Shown piece after piece: positions 1 through 5,468 of a stretch of 5,468 nt of DNA. This DNA comes from an uncultured Spartobacteria bacterium (GTDB lineage Bacteria > Verrucomicrobiota > Verrucomicrobiia > Chthoniobacterales > JAATET01). How positions within the stretch are numbered: the first letter of the stretch is position 1; every line of letters begins with the position of its first letter. The stretch covers positions 1 through 5,468 of the forward strand of contig CALGTD010000012.1 in the NCBI GenBank assembly GCA_937901895.1, in the 5' to 3' direction. Position numbers and translations under genes: made by a program. The notes under the pieces were generated by a model, which worked only from the letters and a program-made list of their open reading frames with translations, searched no databases and was not told where the DNA came from.

Positions 1-300
1 CTCGTTCGCGTGAACGGCGTGGCTCCCGCCACGGTCGTCCAGGGTTCCGCGATGTTCCCTCGCGACCGCGTCATCGGCTCGCTCGCCAAATACGGAATCC
101 CCTACTCCGACGACGAATCCACCGAATCGCTTGTCGCGAAGCTTGCGCAGTTTTACGCGGAGCGCACGTTGACGAAATCCCCGATCACTCCGGCCGACCA
201 GGCCGAGGCGTATTTCCTGCTCGTCTCCGAGCGGTTGAGCAAGACCACCGGCCAGATCCTCACTGTCGACGGCGGCCTGCACGAGGCGTTCCTGCGCTGA
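1..300 (+). CDS. Bifunctional rhamnulose-1-phosphate aldolase / short-chain dehydrogenase, C-terminal part (5' truncated by window)
   Basis: The reading frame is open from base 1 and ends at TGA 298-300, so only about the last 99 residues are present; the GTG at base 10 is internal, not a start. What is seen is the end of a short-chain dehydrogenase (SDR) Rossmann domain: VNGVAPATVVQGS near the start, then MFPRDRVIGSLAKYGIPY, ERTLTKSPITPADQAEA, and the terminal SDR signature SKTTGQILTVDGG followed by EAFLR. From memory this matches the dehydrogenase half of the fused RhaD/RhaE aldolase-dehydrogenase family (also called RhaEW). In that family the class II aldolase half splits L-rhamnulose-1-phosphate into dihydroxyacetone phosphate and L-lactaldehyde, and the SDR half oxidises lactaldehyde to lactate in the cytoplasm. 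The aldolase half would lie upstream and cannot be checked. The adjacent rhaT supports the rhamnose assignment. The alternative is a stand-alone SDR, which is less likely given the characteristic C-terminal segment. Confidence 0.85.
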   Translation, partial: LVRVNGVAPATVVQGSAMFPRDRVIGSLAKYGIPYSDDESTESLVAKLAQFYAERTLTKSPITPADQAEAYFLLVSERLSKTTGQILTVDGGLHEAFLR

Positions 301-332
301 TCGAATTCCCGACCCCAATCCCCCCAAGAACG

Positions 333-1541
333 ATGAATCCACTCTTCGGCGTCCTCTTCCATTGGCTCGGCGGCCTGGCCTCCGGCAGCTTCTACGTGCC
401 CTATCGCGGCGTGAAAAAGTGGTCGTGGGAAACCTACTGGCTCGTCGGCGGCATCTTCTCATGGCTGGTCTGCCCGTGGTTCTTCGCGTTGCTCATGACG
501 AAGGACGTCCCCGGCGTGCTTGGAGCGCAGAGCTGGCAGACACTCGGCTGGACGTATTTCTTCGGCGTTCTGTGGGGATTCGGCGGGCTGACGTTCGGGC
601 TCACGATGCGCTATCTCGGCATGTCGCTCGGCATGGGCGTCGCACTCGGATATTGCGCCGCGTTTGGCACGCTGCTTCCGCCAATCTTCAAGCTCTGGAT
701 TCCCGCGATTCCGGTGCCCGAGGACATCGTGCAGATCGCATCCACGCTGCCTGGCATCATCACGCTGGTGGGCGTCGGCGTCTGCCTGCTCGGCATTTTC
801 ATCGCGGCGCTTGCAGGTCTCACCAAGGAGCGGGAAATGCCCGCCGCCGAAAAGAAGAAGGCGATCGCGGAGTTCAACTTCCCGAAGGGAATCCTCGTCG
901 CCACGTTTTCCGGCATCATGAGCGCCTGCTTTTCGTTTGCGCTCACCGCAGGCAATCCCATCGGCGATGCCTCTGCGGAGGCGGGCACCGACACGCTCTG
1001 GACCGGTTTGCCGAAGCTCGTGGTGGTGCTGCTCGGCGGCTTTACGACGAACTTCGTCTGGTGCGCGTATCTGAACTTCAGGAACCGCTCCGCCTATCAA
1101 TACCTCAGCCGCACGGCCAGGCCCGAGCACGCGGGACTCGCTGCAACGGGCGGTGAACACGGCGATCCGGCGTCCGATCTCGTGAGCGAGGTCGCTGCGG
1201 ACACTGCGCCGAAGGTCGACGCCCATTCGCTGCGCGTGCCCCTGCTGGGCAACTACCTCTTCTCCGCGCTCGCCGGCGCGACGTGGTATTTCCAGTTCTT
1301 CTTTTACACGATGGGCGAGACGCAGATGGGCAAGTTCGGCTTCGCCAGCTGGACCATGCACATGGCAAGCATCATCATCTTCAGCACGATGTGGGGATGG
1401 ATTCTCCACGAGTGGAAGGGCGCCAGCCGAAAGGCGCATGCCTTGATCGCCCTCGGCATCTTCACGCTCATTCTCTCCACCGTCATCATCGGCGCTGGGG
1501 TCGGCTGGCAGGGGCTTGTCGCCTGGTTCCGGTCGACCTAG
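333..1541 (+). CDS. rhaT: L-rhamnose:H+ symporter RhaT
   Basis: This complete 402-residue integral membrane protein imports L-rhamnose across the inner membrane with protons. Hallmarks shared with E. coli RhaT are VKKWSWET (residues 27-34), GLTMRYLGMSLGMG (89-102), a KERxM loop at 165-169 leading into EFNFPKG (180-186), WYFQFFFY (318-325) and SWTMHM (339-344). About ten hydrophobic segments are visible, near 3-22, 36-55, 70-90, 95-118, 140-163, 186-205, 225-248, 305-325, 337-358 and 368-390, as expected for the family. The ATG at 333 puts the N-terminus level with E. coli RhaT, though no clear Shine-Dalgarno precedes it. The protein is longer than the 344-residue E. coli protein, mainly because of a hydrophilic loop at about 249-304 rich in Ala, Glu, Asp and Gly. 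It lies 32 bases after the aldolase/dehydrogenase gene on the same strand, suggesting one transcription unit. Function is confident; transport of related deoxysugars cannot be excluded. Confidence 0.94.
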   Translation: MNPLFGVLFHWLGGLASGSFYVPYRGVKKWSWETYWLVGGIFSWLVCPWFFALLMTKDVPGVLGAQSWQTLGWTYFFGVLWGFGGLTFGLTMRYLGMSLGMGVALGYCAAFGTLLPPIFKLWIPAIPVPEDIVQIASTLPGIITLVGVGVCLLGIFIAALAGLTKEREMPAAEKKKAIAEFNFPKGILVATFSGIMSACFSFALTAGNPIGDASAEAGTDTLWTGLPKLVVVLLGGFTTNFVWCAYLNFRNRSAYQYLSRTARPEHAGLAATGGEHGDPASDLVSEVAADTAPKVDAHSLRVPLLGNYLFSALAGATWYFQFFFYTMGETQMGKFGFASWTMHMASIIIFSTMWGWILHEWKGASRKAHALIALGIFTLILSTVIIGAGVGWQGLVAWFRST

Positions 1542-1546
1542 TTTTT

Positions 1547-1580
1547 GCCTCGATCCTCGTTGCCCGTGGAGGGGCGAGCC
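1547..1580 (+). other. Imperfect intergenic hairpin between rhaT and the GH2 gene
   Basis: GCCTCGATCCTC (1547-1558) can pair with GAGGGGCGAGCC (1569-1580) across a 10-base loop. This gives nine Watson-Crick pairs, one G-U pair and two mismatches (A1553/G1574 and C1548/C1579). The hairpin starts five bases after the rhaT stop codon. No T-run follows the 3' arm, so it is not a classical intrinsic terminator; the short T-run at 1542-1546 precedes the 5' arm. It could protect the rhaT 3' end, act as an attenuator or processing point, or be a chance product of GC-rich sequence. Confidence 0.35.
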
Positions 1581-1614
1581 GTTAGGTGTGGAAGCTCCCC
1601 GAAATCTCCTCCTG

Positions 1615-4600
1615 ATGAAACGATCTATTCCCGTGGCGCTCTCGCTTGCTTTGATGTCCCTGGTTTCCGCTGCGCCGATTCCCCCCGAAATCGAAAATCC
1701 CGAAGTGCTGTCGATCGGGAAGGAACCGTGGCGCGCCGTTTTCATGCCCTACGGAAACCTCGAGGAGGCGCTCGCCGCGAATCGCTCGAAATCGTCCTTC
1801 GCCCGCTCGCTCGACGGGAAATGGAAATTCCATTACGTCCCCCGCCCCGAGGAGCGCCCCGTTGATTTCTTCAAGACCGACTACGACGTGAGCGCATGGG
1901 ACGAGATTGACGTCCCCTCGAACTGGCAGGTCCTCGGCTACGGCACCCCCTACTACCGGAACTACGGCTACACGTTCAAAATCGATCCGCCGCGCGTGAT
2001 GAGCGAGCCCCCGAAGGAATACACCGCCTACGAGGAGCGCAATCCGATCGGCAGTTACGTGCGGGAGTTCGAGGTTCCGAAGGAATGGGAAGGCCGTCGC
2101 GTGTCGGTGAACTTCAACGGCGTGGACGCCGCGTTCTACGTGTGGGTGAATGGCGGGAAGGTCGGCTTCAACCAAAACTCCCGCAACATGGCGGAGTTCG
2201 ACATCACCGACTTCGTTCGTTTCGGTGAAACGAACAAGATCGCGGTCGAGGTCTGGCGCTACGCCGCCGGTTCGTATCTCGAGGATCAGGACATGTGGCG
2301 TCTCTCGGGCATCTTCCGCCATGTCACGCTGTGGTCCGCGCCGGAGGTGCAGATTCGCGACTACCGGATCGTCACCGATCTCGACGCCGACTACCGCGAC
2401 GCCACGCTCGAGGTGGAGGCGAAGGTGCGCAATCTCAGCGGCGGGGACGCCGCGGCGCGAAAGCTGCAGGTCGCGCTTTACGACGCGAAGAAACAGCCTG
2501 TCGCCGGAGCCTCCGCCACGGTCGACGTGCCGGCGTTGAAGCCCGGCGAGGAGCAGACGGTGCGGGTGTCGATTCCGGTCAAGGACCCCGCAAAATGGAC
2601 CGCCGAGACGCCGAACCTCTACACCGCCGTCCTCACGCTCGAGGAAAACGGCACCGTGGGTGAAATCGTTTCCTCGCGTGTCGGATTCCGCAAGGTGGAG
2701 ATCAAGGGGCGCGTGTTCATGGTCAACGGCCGGCCCGTGAAGCTCAAGGGCGTGAACCGCCACGACATGTGGCCGGACACCGGCCACGCGGTGACCGAGG
2801 AGGAAATGATCCGCGACATCGAGCTGATCAAGCAGACGAACAGCAACCACGTCCGCACCTCGCACTATCCGAACGATCCGCGCTGGTATGAACTGTGCGA
2901 CGAATACGGCATCTATCTCGTCGCCGAGGCCAACGTCGAGTGCCATGGCCACGGCCAGGTTTCCAGCATCCCGGAGTTCGAGAAGATGTTCGTCGATCGC
3001 AACATCGCGAACGTCGAGAATTTCAAGAATCACCCGTCCGTCCTTATCTGGTCGCTCGGCAACGAGGCTTCACGCGGCCCGAATCTCTACGCGGCCTTCA
3101 AGGCCGTCGACGCGCTCGATTCCACCCGCCCTGCGCACTACGAGGGCTTCGGCTCCCGCAAGGAGGACAATCCCGCGGAGATCGACAGTCACATGTATAC
3201 CTCGCCGGAGGGCACGGAGCAGATCGCGACGTCCGGTGATTTCGAGAAGCCGTTCTATCTCTGCGAATACGCCCACGCGATGTTCAACTCGATGGGATCG
3301 GTCGGCGAATACAACGACCTCTTCGACAAGTATCCCGCGCTCATGGGCGGCGCGATCTGGGAGTGGCAGGACCAGGCGCTGTGGAATCGCCGCGATCCGG
3401 ACCGTCCGTTCCTCGCCTACGGCGGCGGCTTCGGCGAGTTCCCGCACAACGACACGTTCATTCACAAGGGCGTGGTCTTCGCCGACCGCACGCCGAAGCC
3501 TCACTTCCCCGAGCTGAAGCGGGTGTATCAGTGGATCTCCTTCGATCCCGTCGACCTTGCGAAGGGCGGGCTTCGCCTCCGCAACCGCTACGCCTTCACC
3601 GACCTCGCGAAGTTCAAGGGCACGTGGACCCTCACCGAGGATGGAAAGACGATCCAGCAGGGTGATCTGCCAGCGCTCGACCTCGCACCAGGTGCGGAAA
3701 AGACGCTTACGCTGCCGATCCAGCCGATTCAGGCACAGCCCGGCGCCACGTATCTGCTGAATCTCGCCGTCTCCCTTCGCGATGACGAGCAATGGGCGCC
3801 CGCCGGTCACGAGGTTGCCAACGCCCAGTTCGAGCTGCCGGTCTCCACACCCGCTCCGGTCGTGAATCCATCGACGATGAAACCGCTGGAGCTCGTGAAG
3901 TCGGACGCCGGATACGAGATCCGCGGCGACGGCTTCCGCGTCGCGTTCGACGGAAAGACCGGCCTGCTGTCCGAATGGTCCACGGGCAACGGCAACGTCC
4001 TGCTGCCGGGTGGCGGTCCCAGCCTGCATCTCTGGCGCGCCGCCCACAACACCGATGACCACTGGGCGCTCGAGCATTGGAAGAACGCCGGGCTCATGGA
4101 AATGCAGCCGAGGATGCTTTCGCTCACCGCGAAGCAGCTTTCCGACTCCGTGGTGCAGGTTTCCACGGTCATCGACCATCCCGGCAAGGGCGGCTTCGGC
4201 GCCACGCACTCCGCGAGCTACACGATCTACGGGAATGGATTGATTGCCGTGGACAACGCCGTCGGCTTCCGCGGGCCGGCCATTCCGCTTGCCCGCGTTG
4301 GCGTTCGTCTCCGGCTTCCGAAGGCGTTCGACCAGGTCGAATACTTCGCCCGTGGCCCGATGGAAAACTACTCCGACCGCAAGCGCGGGTCGGACCTTGG
4401 CGTTTACGAAAGCACGGTTGCGGATCAGCTCACCGCCTACGCGCGGCCGATGGAGGCGGGCAATCACGAGGATATGCGCTGGGTCGCGCTGTCCGGCTCC
4501 GGGGAACCCACCCTCCTCGCGCAGGCCGAAGGCGCTCCGCTGCAGTTCTCCGCCCTGCCCTACGCGGATGAAACCCTCTTCGGCCCGAAATACTCCTTCG

Positions 4601-5433
4601 AGCTTCCGGAGCCGTCGGAAACCGTGCTCTGCATTTCGGCTAAGACGCTGGGCGTCGGCTCCGCTGGTTGCGGCCCGCGTCCGCTGCCGCAGTTCATGGT
4701 CGATTCCTCGGAGCCCGTCACGTTCTCCTACGGATTGCGACTGCTGCCCGCAAATGAGAGCGACATCGCCGCCATCGCGCGCGAGCAGGCTCCCGCAGAC
4801 CGAGTCCAGCCCGTGGCTGCCTGGCGCACCGGGGACGGACTGCTCGCGCTCGGTGCCGGCGAACAGAAGATCGAGATGTCCGGGGACGGACAGTCGTGGA
4901 AGCCCTTCAGGGGTCCGTTTGCGCAGGAGACGGCGGTGAATCTCCATGTCCGCACCGCGGGTGCGGATGGTCAGACGTTCACCGGCGTGCTTCCGATTTA
5001 CCCGGCGGCGGACAAACGGAAATGGAAGGTCACCGCCAGCTCGTTCGAATCCGGCGAGGGCAATCCCGACCATGCGATCGACGGCAACACCGCCACCTTC
5101 TGGCACAGCCGATACAGTCCGGACCGCGACGCGGGGCCGCATTTCCTCGTGCTCGATCTCGGCACGCGACGGGACATTTCCGGAGTGCTGCTCACCGCCC
5201 GGCCCGACAGCTCCAACGGCCGGATCCGGGAATGCGAAATCCTTCTCAGCGACGACGGACGCACATGGCGGAAGACCGCCGCCACGGCGCGCCTGCGCAA
5301 CGATTCGGCCACCCAGCTGGTGGACTTCGGCGGCACGGAATCCACCCGCTACCTGAAGATCGACGTGAAGAGCGAGCACTCGCCGCACGGCCTCGCCTCC
5401 CTCGGCGAGATCGACGTCGTCCTCGCGGAGTAG
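1615..5433 (+). CDS. Secreted LacZ-type glycoside hydrolase family 2 enzyme (probable beta-galactosidase) with C-terminal F5/8 type C (discoidin-like) domain
   Basis: This 1272-residue protein probably releases terminal beta-linked galactose from an external glycan by the retaining GH2 mechanism. The ATG at 1615 begins a signal peptide (MKRSI, hydrophobic core, VSA-AP with likely cleavage after residue 19), so it is chosen over longer in-frame options; no Shine-Dalgarno is obvious. Domains in order: GH2 sugar-binding about 63-240, with DQDMWRLSGIF and the sodium-site Asp226; immunoglobulin-like 245-360; TIM barrel 363-640; DUF4981-like 648-740; beta-galactosidase small-chain domain 767-1045; a weak chitobiase C-terminal-like beta domain 1063-1130; F5/8 type C (CBM32-like) 1136-1272. 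Predicted catalytic residues are acid/base Glu484 (WSLGNEAS) and nucleophile Glu551 (LCEYAHAM). Glu442 and His444 match the LacZ magnesium ligands; His383, His417, Trp582 and Phe615 match substrate-site positions. Oddities are Lys618 at the LacZ Asn604 position, Phe557 in the AMGNS motif, and no Trp999 equivalent. E. coli LacZ has about 1024 residues; the extra length is mostly C-terminal. The gene lies 73 bases after rhaT, so co-expression is plausible. GH2 membership is firm; galactose specificity is inferred. Confidence 0.93.
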   Translation: MKRSIPVALSLALMSLVSAAPIPPEIENPEVLSIGKEPWRAVFMPYGNLEEALAANRSKSSFARSLDGKWKFHYVPRPEERPVDFFKTDYDVSAWDEIDVPSNWQVLGYGTPYYRNYGYTFKIDPPRVMSEPPKEYTAYEERNPIGSYVREFEVPKEWEGRRVSVNFNGVDAAFYVWVNGGKVGFNQNSRNMAEFDITDFVRFGETNKIAVEVWRYAAGSYLEDQDMWRLSGIFRHVTLWSAPEVQIRDYRIVTDLDADYRDATLEVEAKVRNLSGGDAAARKLQVALYDAKKQPVAGASATVDVPALKPGEEQTVRVSIPVKDPAKWTAETPNLYTAVLTLEENGTVGEIVSSRVGFRKVEIKGRVFMVNGRPVKLKGVNRHDMWPDTGHAVTEEEMIRDIELIKQTNSNHVRTSHYPNDPRWYELCDEYGIYLVAEANVECHGHGQVSSIPEFEKMFVDRNIANVENFKNHPSVLIWSLGNEASRGPNLYAAFKAVDALDSTRPAHYEGFGSRKEDNPAEIDSHMYTSPEGTEQIATSGDFEKPFYLCEYAHAMFNSMGSVGEYNDLFDKYPALMGGAIWEWQDQALWNRRDPDRPFLAYGGGFGEFPHNDTFIHKGVVFADRTPKPHFPELKRVYQWISFDPVDLAKGGLRLRNRYAFTDLAKFKGTWTLTEDGKTIQQGDLPALDLAPGAEKTLTLPIQPIQAQPGATYLLNLAVSLRDDEQWAPAGHEVANAQFELPVSTPAPVVNPSTMKPLELVKSDAGYEIRGDGFRVAFDGKTGLLSEWSTGNGNVLLPGGGPSLHLWRAAHNTDDHWALEHWKNAGLMEMQPRMLSLTAKQLSDSVVQVSTVIDHPGKGGFGATHSASYTIYGNGLIAVDNAVGFRGPAIPLARVGVRLRLPKAFDQVEYFARGPMENYSDRKRGSDLGVYESTVADQLTAYARPMEAGNHEDMRWVALSGSGEPTLLAQAEGAPLQFSALPYADETLFGPKYSFELPEPSETVLCISAKTLGVGSAGCGPRPLPQFMVDSSEPVTFSYGLRLLPANESDIAAIAREQAPADRVQPVAAWRTGDGLLALGAGEQKIEMSGDGQSWKPFRGPFAQETAVNLHVRTAGADGQTFTGVLPIYPAADKRKWKVTASSFESGEGNPDHAIDGNTATFWHSRYSPDRDAGPHFLVLDLGTRRDISGVLLTARPDSSNGRIRECEILLSDDGRTWRKTAATARLRNDSATQLVDFGGTESTRYLKIDVKSEHSPHGLASLGEIDVVLAE

Positions 5434-5468
5434 CCGCAATCGAGAGGCCACCGCGCCATGTCGCGCCA

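Noticed and set aside
362..1156. Same-strand alternative-frame ORF of 264 codons inside rhaT
   Set aside because: Arg/His/Ala-rich out-of-frame translation with no hydrophobic segments or motifs; a GC-bias shadow of rhaT.
1516..1614. Possible upstream start giving the GH2 protein 33 more residues
   Set aside because: It would overlap the end of rhaT and bury the signal peptide behind a Pro/Arg/Gly-rich leader; the ATG at 1615 gives a normal signal peptide.
1542..1614. Promoter for the GH2 gene in the 73-base gap
   Set aside because: TTGCCT at 1545-1550 resembles a -35 box, but no A/T-rich -10 element lies at suitable spacing.
459..1745. Antisense open frame of 428 codons opposite rhaT
   Set aside because: Highly charged low-complexity translation with no motif; overlaps rhaT, whose membrane-protein motifs are clear, and crosses the intergenic gap.
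1582..3033. Antisense open frame of 483 codons opposite the N-terminal half of the GH2 gene
   Set aside because: Composition is typical of a codon-bias shadow (runs of Val, Asp, His and Arg), no family resemblance, and it fully overlaps a certain gene.
3070..5451. Very long antisense open frame (793 codons) opposite the GH2 gene
   Set aside because: The translation lacks recognisable domains and is full of Arg, Gly, Ala and Val as expected opposite a GC-biased gene; the plus-strand frame has unambiguous GH2 domains and catalytic motifs.
5434..5468. Start of a further gene at ATG 5458, or a terminator after the GH2 gene
   Set aside because: Only three codons follow before the window ends, and the repeated CGCGCCA in this stretch is a direct rather than inverted repeat, so neither a gene nor a terminator can be supported.

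Overview
The window is GC-rich, roughly 60% or more by eye, and tightly packed. It holds three same-strand genes: the 3' end of a rhamnulose-1-phosphate aldolase/dehydrogenase gene, a complete L-rhamnose:H+ symporter gene (rhaT), and a complete gene for a large secreted LacZ-type glycoside hydrolase family 2 (GH2) enzyme with a C-terminal discoidin-like (F5/8 type C) domain. The fused aldolase/dehydrogenase beside rhaT, the extracytoplasmic multidomain GH2 enzyme and the lack of clear Shine-Dalgarno motifs fit a polysaccharide-degrading member of the Planctomycetota-Verrucomicrobiota-Chlamydiota (PVC) group or the Bacteroidota. Verrucomicrobiota is my best guess. No rRNA or marker gene is present to confirm this.

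Layout: bases 1-300 are the C-terminus of the bifunctional rhamnose enzyme, whose aldolase half lies upstream of the window. A 32-base gap leads to rhaT (333-1541). A 73-base gap carrying an imperfect hairpin (1547-1580) leads to the GH2 gene (1615-5433). The last 35 bases hold no supportable feature. No RNA gene, mobile element, CRISPR array, regulator gene or convincing promoter is visible.

Functionally this looks like part of a rhamnose or rhamnose-glycan utilisation locus. The exported GH2 enzyme would remove a beta-linked sugar, probably galactose, from an external glycan or glycoside. RhaT would import L-rhamnose with protons. The aldolase/dehydrogenase would cleave rhamnulose-1-phosphate and oxidise the resulting L-lactaldehyde. 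Co-transcription is inferred from orientation and spacing only.

I do not see a wholly new system. The most interesting points are active-site substitutions in the GH2 enzyme relative to E. coli LacZ (Lys at the sodium-ligand Asn position, Phe in the normally Gly-containing motif after the nucleophile, no Trp999 equivalent) and the pairing of a beta-galactosidase-type enzyme, rather than a visible rhamnosidase, with rhamnose genes.
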